DNA of 64,000 nt from SCRD01 sp046705285 (lineage in GTDB: Bacteria; Acidobacteriota; Terriglobia; UBA7540). The stretch lies in NCBI GenBank assembly GCA_046705285.1, contig JBJKQK010000168.1:1-64000 (forward strand). Reading direction: 5' to 3'. The stretch's first letter is position 1. Each line of letters begins with the position of its first letter. The position numbers and the translations under genes were made by a program. The notes below the pieces were generated by a model, which ran no database searches, had not been told where the DNA came from, and saw nothing but the letters and a program-made list of their open reading frames with translations. Below are positions 41,752-50,787 of this stretch, one piece after another.

Positions 41752-43536
41752 TTGGAACTCGACTTACTTGGCGAACGACGGAGAACGCACCACTGCGGCG
41801 ACTTGCGAAAAGTGCATTCGGGCCAGAAAGTATTTCTGGCAGGATGGGTGGCGCGCCGGCGCGATCTTGGCAATCTGATCTTTCTTGATCTGCGCGACCA
41901 CACCGGCATCGTTCAAGTGGTCGTGAACGCGGAATCAAGCCCGGAAGCCCACGCCAAGGCCGAGCAGGTGCGGACGGAATACGTCGTGGGCGTGGAAGGC
42001 GAAGCAGTGCTGCGGGCGCCGGAAACCGTGAACGCGCAGCTCGCCACGGGCGAAGTGGAAGTGAAAACGCAGACCCTGCTGCTGCTGAATGAGGCAAAAA
42101 CTCCTCCTTTCCCCATTGAAGATGAAACTCGAACGGCCGAGGACACACGCCTACGCTACCGATATCTGGACCTACGCCGCAGCCGCATGCAGCACAACAT
42201 CCGCCTCCGCCACCGCGCCAACCAGGTGGTGCGCGAGCACTTTGACGAACACCAGTTCATCGAAGTGGAAACGCCTTTCATGACGCGGTCAACGCCCGAG
42301 GGCGCGCGCGATTACCTGGTGCCGAGCCGGGTTCGCCTGGGCCACTTTTACGCGCTGCCGCAGTCGCCGCAACTCTTCAAGCAGTTGCTGATGATCGCCG
42401 GGTTCGACCGTTATTTCCAGATTGTCCGCTGCTTCCGAGACGAAGACCTGCGCGCTGACCGCCAGCCCGAATTCACGCAAATCGACGTGGAGATTGCCTT
42501 CCCGCAGCGTGAAGTGCTCTTCGACATCATTGAAGGTCTGCTGGAAAAACTCCTGGCGCTGGTTGATGTCAAAGTCGAGCGGCCGTTCACGCGCCTTGCC
42601 TACGACACGGCCATGCAAAAATACGGCTCCGACAAGCCGGACCTGCGGTTTGCGCTGGAATGGAAACGCCTGGAGTTGCCGCACAGCAAGCTGAATGAGG
42701 TGAAAGGATTTCAGTTTGCCAAGGGCCTTCGCGTTCCTGGCGCTGCGTCAAAAATCTCCCGCAGCCAGTTTGACCGCTACCAGGAAACCCTGCGGGCACA
42801 GGGAACCTCGAACTCGGCGTATCTGACCGTCAGCGAGGCGGGCATCCAGTCGCGGATGAAAAACGCACTCGGCGACGACGGCCTCCGGCAAATCGTCGCA
42901 GCCACCGAAGCTCAACTCGGCGACCTGGTGATCCTACTGGGGGCGGAATCGGACTCAGTGGAAAACGTACGCGCTCTTGATCAGGCATCAGGCTGGTTGC
43001 GACTGGAACTCGCGAATAAATTTGAGCTCATCAAGCCCGGCCTTTGGAAACTCGCGTGGATTATTGACTTCCCCATGTTCGAGTACGACAAAAATGAGAA
43101 GCGTTTTGCGGCCATGCACCACCCGTTCACGTCGCCGCGGGAAGAAGATCTGGACCGGCTGGAGTCGGTCCCGGGCAGCGTCAAGGCTCTTGCGTATGAC
43201 CTGGTTCTGAACGGGCAGGAGATCGGCGGGGGCTCAATCCGTATGCACCGCCCCGACATCCAGAAGCGAGTCTTCCGAGTGCTGGGCTTGAGCGATGAAA
43301 AGGCCCGGGAGCGATTCGGCTTCTTCATGGACGCGCTCGAATACGGGGCGCCGCCACACGGGGGGATCGCGCTGGGCGTTGATCGCATTGTCGCCCTGCT
43401 GGCAGGCGAATCGAGCATCCGCGAAGTCATCGCATTTCCCAAGACCGCCAGCGCCACCGACCTGATGTGCGACGCGCCCGCAACCGTCGATCCCGAACAA
43501 CTCTCTGAACTGGGGCTGAAGATTCTGAAGTATTGA
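41752..43536 (+). CDS. aspS: aspartyl-tRNA synthetase (bacterial type)
   Basis: A 594-residue class IIb synthetase. Start is TTG 41752 behind AAGGTAAGGATC. The N-terminal anticodon-binding OB fold is VFLAGWVARRRDLGNLIFLD, the class II core includes FDRYFQIVRCFRDEDLRADR and the bacterial GAD insertion lies in the middle. The C-terminal ATP motif is GAPPHGGIALGVDRIVALLA. Residue 39 is Leu (RRRDLGNL). In AspRS studied so far, His at this position goes with non-discriminating enzymes that also charge tRNA-Asn, so the Leu here favours a discriminating enzyme. It is cotranscribed with hisS. Confidence 0.96.
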   Translation: MELDLLGERRRTHHCGDLRKVHSGQKVFLAGWVARRRDLGNLIFLDLRDHTGIVQVVVNAESSPEAHAKAEQVRTEYVVGVEGEAVLRAPETVNAQLATGEVEVKTQTLLLLNEAKTPPFPIEDETRTAEDTRLRYRYLDLRRSRMQHNIRLRHRANQVVREHFDEHQFIEVETPFMTRSTPEGARDYLVPSRVRLGHFYALPQSPQLFKQLLMIAGFDRYFQIVRCFRDEDLRADRQPEFTQIDVEIAFPQREVLFDIIEGLLEKLLALVDVKVERPFTRLAYDTAMQKYGSDKPDLRFALEWKRLELPHSKLNEVKGFQFAKGLRVPGAASKISRSQFDRYQETLRAQGTSNSAYLTVSEAGIQSRMKNALGDDGLRQIVAATEAQLGDLVILLGAESDSVENVRALDQASGWLRLELANKFELIKPGLWKLAWIIDFPMFEYDKNEKRFAAMHHPFTSPREEDLDRLESVPGSVKALAYDLVLNGQEIGGGSIRMHRPDIQKRVFRVLGLSDEKARERFGFFMDALEYGAPPHGGIALGVDRIVALLAGESSIREVIAFPKTASATDLMCDAPATVDPEQLSELGLKILKY

Positions 43537-43639
43537 ACTGTTGCAGGGAGCCACAGCAGATTCAGTCGCCACCATGGCGCGCAGCAATCAATAAGTCGGG
43601 GGCTCATCTCCGTCCTTGCATGAGCATAATCAGGATGCT

Positions 43640-43653
43640 GGAGCTTCGGCTCC
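43640..43653. repeat. hairpin with TTCG loop upstream of mutL
   Basis: GGAGC-TTCG-GCTCC (43640-43653) is a 5-bp stem closed by a TTCG loop, 56 bases before the mutL ATG. In RNA a UUCG loop is unusually stable. No T run follows, so it is a leader structure or a dispersed short palindrome. Confidence 0.4.
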
Positions 43654-43708
43654 GGCGGACGAAGAGGGGAGCAAAAGGGGCTTTAGTCCTAGAATTAAAG
43701 GTCGCTGC

Positions 43709-45667
43709 ATGTCAGTAATTCACATCCTTCCCGAGGCCGTCGCCAACAAGATTGCGGCGGGCGAAGTGGTCGAGCGGCCGGCTTCTGTGGCCAAGGAGCT
43801 GGTTGAAAACTCGATTGATGCCGGAGCGCACGAGGTTGAAGTCCGCGTGGAGAGCGGGGGCAAGCGCCTAATCCGCGTGGTGGACGACGGCTGCGGCATG
43901 ACACGCGACGACGCCCTGCTGGCCTTCGAGCGGCACGCCACCAGCAAAATCAAGTCTGCCGAAGACCTGGACGAGATCGCAACACTGGGATTTCGCGGCG
44001 AGGCCTTGCCTTCCATAGCGGCCGTATGCCGCCTGAATCTCGAAACCCGCCACGTCTCAGAAGAAGCGGGCACGCGGATGGAATTTGCGGGCGGGAAGCT
44101 TCGTGACGTCAAAGAAATCGCCCGGCCGCCCGGCACCACGATTGAGGTTCAAGGCCTGTTCTACAACGTTCCGGCACGCCGCAAATTCTTGCGATCAGAA
44201 TCCACCGAACTCGGGCATATTGCTTCTATGGTTACGCATTACGCGCTGGCCCACCCCGACAAATCGTTCCGGCTCGAGTCCGTGTCCAATGAAATCCTGG
44301 CCGTTTCTCCCGTGGCGAGCCATCGCGAGCGGATTTACCAGGTGATGGGCGCGCAGGCTCTGGAACAACTCGTGGAATTTGGACCCATCGAGCGCCAACT
44401 GCTGCCGCTTGCCAGCAGTATGCATCTCGGCGAGGAAGCAGAAGACCATGTCGAGCCGGCGGCAGCGCCGGTTTTCAAAATCTTCGGTTTTGTTTCGCGG
44501 CCGGAAGTTCACAAGCTGAACCGCAACCAAATCTACTTTTTTGTCAGCCGACGGCTGATCCGCGACCGGTTGGCGCTGCACGCGCTGAATGAGGCTTATC
44601 GCAACATTCTGCCGGCCGGAATCTTTCCAGTGGCAATGATTTTTCTCGATCTTCCGCCGGGTGAAGTTGATGTAAATGTTCACCCCTCAAAAGCCGAGGT
44701 CCGCTTCCGCAACTCATCTTTTGTGCACGACCTGATTCGCGATTCGGTGCTTCAGGCCTTGATGGCTGCACGGCCTGTCGCAGCATTCCCCATGCGCAGG
44801 CCGGTACAAGCCGATGACCGGCAGGACAGGGTCGAAGCGGGCGATGAAATAACGGCACCTTCGGCGGGAACGAGGCAGTGGGTGCCCACGGCAAAGCAGA
44901 GAGATGCGTCTGGTTCGGCGCCGGCCAGAGTGTTCCAACTCTCAGCGCCCAGGCCGGCACCCTCGCCGGGATATCTTCCCCTGGCCGAGGAGGCGCTCTC
45001 CATTTATGCTTCAGCTGCACCCGTATCCTGCTCGGCTCCATACGCTGAGGGTGAGCCCGCTTCGCCCGAATCCCGAACCGGTGAACTTCCCTCGGACCTC
45101 CTGCCGCTTGGCCAGGTGCAATCCAGCTTCATTGTAGCCACCAACGCGGAAGGGCTTTGGATCATCGATCAGCACGTGGCGCATGAGCGGATCTTATTTG
45201 AGCAGCGCCTGCGACAGCGCCAGGACAGCGAACTCGAAGGACAGCGGTTGCTTATTCCAATCATCATGGACCTGCAGCCGGAGCAACGTGCCACCTATCA
45301 GGAGATCGCAGGGGAACTGGCTGCCAACGGATTTGAGGTGGAAGCTTTCGGCCAGGGAAGCGTGGCCGTGAAGTCATCACCCGCCGACATTCATGCTGAA
45401 GACGTGGAAAAGCTGGTACGTGAGATTCTGGACGGTGTGAGGCGCGAAGCGCGCGCCCTGTCGCTGAACGAGTTGCGGCGAAACATCGCGGCCACTGTGG
45501 CATGCCATGCGGCCATCAAGGTCAATATGCCGCTTGACCAGGAGAAAATGAGCTGGCTGCTACTGGAACTGAGCAAAACGGAATGTCCCATGACCTGCCC
45601 CCACGGACGCCCGATCGTGCTGCGGTACGACATGAAGGAGATTCAGAGAGCCTTTAAGAGGATCTGA
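43709..45667 (+). CDS. mutL: DNA mismatch repair protein MutL (endonuclease-type)
   Basis: A 652-residue MutL. The GHKL ATPase motifs are at the N-terminus (ANKIAAGEVVERPASVAKEL, then DDGCGMTRDDALLAFERHAT and GFRGEALPSIAAV). The C-terminal endonuclease domain has the metal motif DQHVAHERILFE, close to DQHAxxExxxxE with Val in place of Ala, and ACHAAIK and CPHGRP motifs. This indicates a nicking MutL as in methyl-independent systems. The start is ATG 43709; an in-frame start 31 codons upstream has no ribosome site. It links mismatch recognition by MutS to strand excision. Confidence 0.95.
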   Translation: MSVIHILPEAVANKIAAGEVVERPASVAKELVENSIDAGAHEVEVRVESGGKRLIRVVDDGCGMTRDDALLAFERHATSKIKSAEDLDEIATLGFRGEALPSIAAVCRLNLETRHVSEEAGTRMEFAGGKLRDVKEIARPPGTTIEVQGLFYNVPARRKFLRSESTELGHIASMVTHYALAHPDKSFRLESVSNEILAVSPVASHRERIYQVMGAQALEQLVEFGPIERQLLPLASSMHLGEEAEDHVEPAAAPVFKIFGFVSRPEVHKLNRNQIYFFVSRRLIRDRLALHALNEAYRNILPAGIFPVAMIFLDLPPGEVDVNVHPSKAEVRFRNSSFVHDLIRDSVLQALMAARPVAAFPMRRPVQADDRQDRVEAGDEITAPSAGTRQWVPTAKQRDASGSAPARVFQLSAPRPAPSPGYLPLAEEALSIYASAAPVSCSAPYAEGEPASPESRTGELPSDLLPLGQVQSSFIVATNAEGLWIIDQHVAHERILFEQRLRQRQDSELEGQRLLIPIIMDLQPEQRATYQEIAGELAANGFEVEAFGQGSVAVKSSPADIHAEDVEKLVREILDGVRREARALSLNELRRNIAATVACHAAIKVNMPLDQEKMSWLLLELSKTECPMTCPHGRPIVLRYDMKEIQRAFKRI

Positions 45668-45726
45668 CGTTTAGGCGTGAAGACGCCGTCGCCCTGATGC
45701 ATTTCCTCAGTGACATCAAAAACCAT

Positions 45727-45794
45727 CACGCAAAGGACACGGAGGAGATTCCCCGGCTTTGTGTTAAAGTTTCAGAGACACAGAGGACAATGAG
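45727..45794. repeat. degenerate intergenic repeat, copy B
   Basis: Contains CAAAGGACACGGAGGAGATT and GAGACACAGAGGAC in the 205-base mutL-cmk spacer. It shares the GACACGGAGG and ACACAGAG words with copies near 39.5 and 60.1 kb. Confidence 0.4.
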
Positions 45795-45872
45795 ATACCT
45801 CTCGGGGACGCAACGCAGTTAGAGATGTTCCCCAACATGGAACAGCGCAAACCAATAATTCGATAGGAAACA

Positions 45873-46559
45873 ATGGCGGGACCCCTTGTTATTGCGATTG
45901 ATGGACCTGCGGGCGCCGGCAAGAGCACCGTAGCCCAGATGCTTGCCGAACGTCTGGGGCTGGCCTACGTGGACAGCGGCGCTACTTACAGGGCCGCCGC
46001 GCTCAAGGTTGTGGCGGCCGGTGTTTCACTTGAAGATGAAAACGAAATCGCCCGAGTCGTAGCGTCGGCTGAAATCCGATTTGTTTCTCGCCAGCCACAG
46101 CCGCAAATCCTGCTGGATGGAAAGGACGTTACCGCAAAGATCCGGACCTCTGACGTCACTCTGGCTGCAGCGCGCGTCTCGCGCCTGCCGGAGGTCCGCA
46201 AAAAGCTGATTGCCCTTCAAAGGTCGCTCCTGAAAAGCCCGGGTGTGGTGATGGAAGGGCGCGACATCGGAACTGTCGTTTTTCCCGATGCGCCGCTGAA
46301 AATCTTCCTGAAAGCCGAGCCGAACGAGCGAGCCCGGCGCAGGCTGCAGCAGAACCACCAACAGGGACGCCCGTCTACGATGACGGATACGATGACAGAG
46401 ATTTCAAACCGCGATCAACTGGATGCACAGAGGAAGATATCGCCGTTGGTTCCCGCCGAAGACGCCACAATCCTCGACTCCACTTCCCTCTCCGCTGAAG
46501 AAGTGGTTGAAGAGATTCTGGAATTGGCTCGGATGAAGAAATTACTGGGCCCACAGTAG
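45873..46559 (+). CDS. cmk: cytidylate kinase
   Basis: A 228-residue CMP/dCMP kinase. The P-loop is IDGPAGAGKSTVAQMLAE, followed by the CMP-binding YVDSGATYRAAALKVV region and the GRDIGTVVFPDAPLKIFL motif with the AMP/CMP lid Arg residues. It phosphorylates CMP for nucleotide salvage. AGGAAAC precedes the ATG. Rho converges from the other side after 32 bases. Confidence 0.95.
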   Translation: MAGPLVIAIDGPAGAGKSTVAQMLAERLGLAYVDSGATYRAAALKVVAAGVSLEDENEIARVVASAEIRFVSRQPQPQILLDGKDVTAKIRTSDVTLAAARVSRLPEVRKKLIALQRSLLKSPGVVMEGRDIGTVVFPDAPLKIFLKAEPNERARRRLQQNHQQGRPSTMTDTMTEISNRDQLDAQRKISPLVPAEDATILDSTSLSAEEVVEEILELARMKKLLGPQ

Positions 46560-46591
46560 GGCGCCTGTGTGGTCAAAAAGCCGCCCGGCCT

Positions 46592-47926
46592 TTACCTCCC
46601 GCCATTCGACATGGAAGCCAGGAACTCGGAGTTGTTCTTGGTCTTGGAGAGCTTGTCGATGATAAGTTCCATTGACTCGACAGGCGACAGCGGGTTCAGG
46701 ACTTTGCGCAGGACCCAGATGCGATTGAGCTCGTCTTTCGGCACCAGCAGTTCTTCCTTGCGGGTACCCGACTTGTTGATTTCGATGGCCGGAAACACAC
46801 GCTTGTCGACCAGCTTACGGTCGAGGTGAACTTCCATGTTGCCGGTGCCTTTGAATTCTTCAAAGATTACGTCATCCATGCGGCTTCCGGTATCGATCAA
46901 GGCCGTGGCGATGATGGTGAGGCTGCCACCCTCCTCTACATTACGCGCCGACCCGAAGAAGCGCTTGGGGCGCTGGAGCGCGTTGGAATCGACGCCGCCG
47001 GAGAGCACCTTGCCCGAGGGCGGCACCACAGTGTTGTACGCACGGGCGAGGCGGGTGATGGAATCAAGCAAAATCACCACGTCGCGCTTGTGCTCAACCA
47101 GCCGCTTGGCCTTTTCAATCACCATTTCAGCCACCTGCACGTGGCGAGCGGCAGGCTCGTCGAACGTGGAACTGATCACTTCACCCTCGACGGTCCGCTG
47201 CATGTCGGTCACTTCTTCCGGCCGCTCGTCAATCAGCAGGACAATCAGCGTGACTTCGGGATGGTTCGCGGTCACGGAATTTGCTATGGTCTGCAGCAGC
47301 ATGGTTTTGCCGGTACGCGGCGGAGAAACGATCAGGCCGCGCTGGCCCTTGCCGATGGGCGTCAACAGATCCAGCACCCGCGCTGATACGTTCTCCTGGG
47401 CCGTTTCCAGGCGCAGCCGCTCCTGGGGATAAAGCGGAGTGAGGTTGTCAAAAAAGATCTTGTTCCGCGCCTCGTCGGGCGGCTCAAAGTTGATGGCCTC
47501 CACCTTGATCAGCGCAAAGTAACGCTCGCCTTCTTTGGGAGGGCGAATCTGGCCGGAAACCGTGTCGCCGGTCCGCAGATCGAACTTGCGAATCTGCGAA
47601 GGCGAGACATAGATGTCATCGGGGCCCGGCAGGTAATTGTAATCGGGCGCGCGAAGAAAGCCGAAGCCGTCCGGCAGACATTCCAACACTCCTTCTGAAA
47701 AGATCAGCCCGGCCTTCTCGGTCTGCGCCTGGAGAATTTTGAAAATCAGCTCTTGTTTGCGCATGCCGGTGGCCCCGGCGACTCCCAGGTCCTTCGCCAC
47801 CTGGGTGAGCGTCGCAATGTTCATTTCTTTCAGCTTGGCGATATCGAGGACCTCGCTCTCCTTCAGCTCCTCGATTTTTTCTTCCTGCACAACGATTGGC
47901 TTTTCTTCGTGTTTTTTGGACGGCAT
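46592..47926 (-). CDS. rho: transcription termination factor Rho
   Basis: A 444-residue Rho. The N-terminal Rho_N helix bundle (LKEMNIATLTQVAKDLGV, then MRKQELIFKILQAQ) is followed by the cold-shock-like RNA-binding domain (DGFGFLRAPDYNYLPGPDDI). The ATPase has Walker A in IVSPPRTGKTMLLQ and Walker B in VVILLDSITRLARAYNTV. The Q and R loops of the secondary RNA-binding site are expected between VLSGGVDSNALQRPKRFFG and EEGGSLTIIATAL. The first 35 residues are acidic. The long leader (47927-48357) may matter for autoregulation. Confidence 0.97.
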   Translation of the reverse strand: MPSKKHEEKPIVVQEEKIEELKESEVLDIAKLKEMNIATLTQVAKDLGVAGATGMRKQELIFKILQAQTEKAGLIFSEGVLECLPDGFGFLRAPDYNYLPGPDDIYVSPSQIRKFDLRTGDTVSGQIRPPKEGERYFALIKVEAINFEPPDEARNKIFFDNLTPLYPQERLRLETAQENVSARVLDLLTPIGKGQRGLIVSPPRTGKTMLLQTIANSVTANHPEVTLIVLLIDERPEEVTDMQRTVEGEVISSTFDEPAARHVQVAEMVIEKAKRLVEHKRDVVILLDSITRLARAYNTVVPPSGKVLSGGVDSNALQRPKRFFGSARNVEEGGSLTIIATALIDTGSRMDDVIFEEFKGTGNMEVHLDRKLVDKRVFPAIEINKSGTRKEELLVPKDELNRIWVLRKVLNPLSPVESMELIIDKLSKTKNNSEFLASMSNGGR

Positions 47927-48357
47927 GTTAATCTCTCAAATTCAATTTAATTTAAAATCCTGTAGAGGATTCCCTTCTCAAGAATGGGAGATTCCGCTGT
48001 TGCTTCAACCCTTGATCATCGCAGCAGGTAAGTTGAACGGTTCATCAAGGCAAGTCAGCAGAATTTCCGAATGGTATACTTCTCGGCAGTAATTTCCAGG
48101 TTTCTCAAACCGAATTGGCTTGAATCAGTTGACGTTATTTACTGACGCAGCGAGAAAAACTCAATTCCCGTCCTGGGTGGACGCGCAATTCCCGGCCAAT
48201 GTCCGGCCTGCTGGGTTCGTCAGGGCCGCCTTCTCCCCCAATCTTGTTCCAATGATCTATGAATTGATATCGCTCCTGGAAAAACCGTAAGGCGGATCCA
48301 GATCCAGAACTTTACTTTTATTCCCGGGGTCTTCGAACTCAGACATCATTATTAAAT
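47927..48357. other. spacer and leader region between lon and rho
   Basis: 431 bases with no gene supported. It is A/T-rich near the rho start. A TATACC at about 48072-48077 on the minus strand could be a -10 box, but no matching -35 box was found, so no promoter is called. Confidence 0.4.
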
Positions 48358-50787
48358 TCAATTCGTCAGAGATTCCCGGTCAGATTCGAGCGAGGTGTCG
48401 AGCCCCCGAGCCTCTTCCGACTCGGCGGCAAGGTCGGCGATTGCCTCGATCTTCCGTTCGAGTGCCAGATCGAGAACCTCGTCCATGGTGTCAACAAACC
48501 GGATGGCCAAATCTCCCTGAATGTTTTCCGGAATTTCGGAAAGATCCTTCTCATTGTCACGCGGGAGCAGCACAGTTCGGTTGCCGGCACGATGGGCGGC
48601 CAGGATCTTCTCTTTTACGCCGCCGATAGGCAGTACCTTGCCCCGTAAAGTAATTTCGCCGGTCATGGCAATGTCCCGGTCTACCGGAATCTTGGTCAGG
48701 GCGCTGACCATCGCAGTGGCCAGTGTGATGCCCGCTGAAGGACCGTCTTTCGGGATAGCGCCTTCGGGAATGTGAATGTGGATGTCCACGCGACGGTAAA
48801 AATCTGGAGGAAGTCCTAACCGGGGAGCCCGGGAGCGCACGTAACTCAAAGCCGCCTGTGCAGATTCCTGCATCACGTCACCCAACTTGCCGGTAAGTGT
48901 CAGCTTGCCCTTGCCGGTCATCACGGTGGCTTCGATATACAGAATCTGGCCTCCGACTTCAGTCCAGGCCAGGCCGGTGGCAAGACCCACTTCATTCTTC
49001 TCTTCGGCCTTGGTATCGCGAAACTTGATCACACCCAGGTATTCGCGAAGGTCATCGGGCTTCACTACTGCCTTCAGTTCGCGGCCCTCCTGGACAACCT
49101 TGCGCGCAACCTTGCGGCTGATGTTGGCGATCTCCCGCTCCAGGTTGCGGACTCCAGCTTCGCGCGTGTAGTTTCGGATGATTCCAACAATGGCCTCATC
49201 CTCAAACTTCAGGTTCTGCTCTTTTACGCCGGTAGCCTCACGCTGCTTACGCACCAGGAATCGTTTGGCAATTTCCAGCTTCTCCTGTTCGGTATAGCCG
49301 GAAAGCCGCAAAATCTCCATGCGATCCTGAAGCGGCTGTGGAATCGTATGGATCACGTTGGCGGTCGTAATAAAGAAAACCTTGGACAGGTCGTACTCAA
49401 CGTCCAGATAGTGGTCGGCAAACATGTGGTTCTGCTCAGGATCCAGCACTTCCAGCAAGGCAGCGGATGGATCTCCCCGGAAATCCATACTCATCTTGTC
49501 AACTTCATCGAGCAAGAACACAGGATTGACCGTTCCGGCTTTCTTCATCATCTGGATGATCTGGCCGGGCAAGGCACCGATATAAGTCCTTCGATGGCCG
49601 CGAATTTCCGCTTCGTCCCGGACCCCGCCGAGAGAAAGACGCACAAACTTTCTTCCTGTCGCACGGGCAATCGAGCGGCCCAGGGATGTTTTCCCCACTC
49701 CCGGAGGTCCCACAAAGCAGAGGATGGACCCGCGCGGAGTCTTCACCAGTTGACGAACAGCCAGGAACTCCAGAATGCGTTCTTTAATCTTCTCGAGCCC
49801 ATAGTGATCTTCGTTTAGAATCTTTTCAGCGCGGCGGATGTCCCTGATCTCCTTCGACTTCTTCTTCCAGGGCACCGCCAGCAGCCAGTCGAGATAGTTC
49901 CGCGACACGGTGGACTCTGCCGACATCGGAGGCATCAGTTCCAGCCGCTTAATTTCTCCCATGGCCTTATCGAGGGCGTCTTTCGTCATGCCCGCGGACT
50001 CGATCTTCTTCTTCAGCTCATCGATTTCGCTCTTCTCGTTCCGTCCCAGCTCCTTCTGGATTGCCTTGATTTTCTCATTCAGGTAATACTCCCGCTGGGC
50101 CCGCTCCATTTGCCGCTTCACACGTCCCTGGATGGAGCGATCGACATTCAGCTTTTCAATTTCGATATCCAGTATATCGGCCAGGCGGGTGAGGCGGTCG
50201 ACAGGATCGAAAAGTTCCAGCAGTTCCTGTTTTTCCTCAATGCTGATGCTTAGATTGGCAGCCACCGTGTCCGTAAACTTGCTGATCTCCTCCACTTTGG
50301 CGGCGGCAATCATGGTCTCATAATTCAGGCTTTGAGAGAGTTTGACATACTGCTCAAAGAGCGAAATCACGCGTTGAACGAGTTGCTCCAGGCTGGGCGT
50401 GCTGACAATCCGGTATGACGCCGTCTTCACATTGGCGCGGAAATAGCCCTCCTCGCTGGAAACTTTCAGAATCTTCCCGCGCTCGCTACCCTCCACCAGG
50501 ACTTTGATGTTTCCATCCGGAAGCTTCAGGCTCTGGATGATGTTCGCAATGGTTCCCACCTGGTAAATGTCATTGGGCTTGGGATCATCGACCGAGGCAT
50601 CATGCTGGGTAGCCAGAAAGATTTTCTTGTCACCCGCCAGGGCCTCCTCGAGAGCACGGATGGAACTCTCGCGCCCGACCACGAACGGAGTCATCATGTA
50701 AGGAAAAATAACGACATCCCGGATGGGCATCATCGGCAGAATACGGGTATCACCTTTTTCTCGGCCAGAGAACATAGCGGAGTCCAT
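48358..50787 (-). CDS. lon: ATP-dependent protease Lon
   Basis: An 809-residue LonA. The N-terminal substrate domain (PIRDVVIFPYMMTPFVVGRE), a coiled-coil middle, AAA+ module (Walker A VGPPGVGKTSLGRSIA, Walker B VFLLDEVDKMSMD) and the peptidase domain with the Ser/Lys dyad in PKDGPSAGITLATAM and GGVKEKILAAHRAG are all present. It degrades misfolded and regulatory proteins in the cytoplasm. Its ATG overlaps the clpX stop (TAATG), so translation is coupled and lon ends the tig-clpP-clpX-lon operon. Confidence 0.97.
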   Translation of the reverse strand: MDSAMFSGREKGDTRILPMMPIRDVVIFPYMMTPFVVGRESSIRALEEALAGDKKIFLATQHDASVDDPKPNDIYQVGTIANIIQSLKLPDGNIKVLVEGSERGKILKVSSEEGYFRANVKTASYRIVSTPSLEQLVQRVISLFEQYVKLSQSLNYETMIAAAKVEEISKFTDTVAANLSISIEEKQELLELFDPVDRLTRLADILDIEIEKLNVDRSIQGRVKRQMERAQREYYLNEKIKAIQKELGRNEKSEIDELKKKIESAGMTKDALDKAMGEIKRLELMPPMSAESTVSRNYLDWLLAVPWKKKSKEIRDIRRAEKILNEDHYGLEKIKERILEFLAVRQLVKTPRGSILCFVGPPGVGKTSLGRSIARATGRKFVRLSLGGVRDEAEIRGHRRTYIGALPGQIIQMMKKAGTVNPVFLLDEVDKMSMDFRGDPSAALLEVLDPEQNHMFADHYLDVEYDLSKVFFITTANVIHTIPQPLQDRMEILRLSGYTEQEKLEIAKRFLVRKQREATGVKEQNLKFEDEAIVGIIRNYTREAGVRNLEREIANISRKVARKVVQEGRELKAVVKPDDLREYLGVIKFRDTKAEEKNEVGLATGLAWTEVGGQILYIEATVMTGKGKLTLTGKLGDVMQESAQAALSYVRSRAPRLGLPPDFYRRVDIHIHIPEGAIPKDGPSAGITLATAMVSALTKIPVDRDIAMTGEITLRGKVLPIGGVKEKILAAHRAGNRTVLLPRDNEKDLSEIPENIQGDLAIRFVDTMDEVLDLALERKIEAIADLAAESEEARGLDTSLESDRESLTN

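Noticed and set aside
40577..42148. 523-codon minus-strand frame opposite hisS and aspS
   Set aside because: Antisense to two certain synthetase genes; no known domain.
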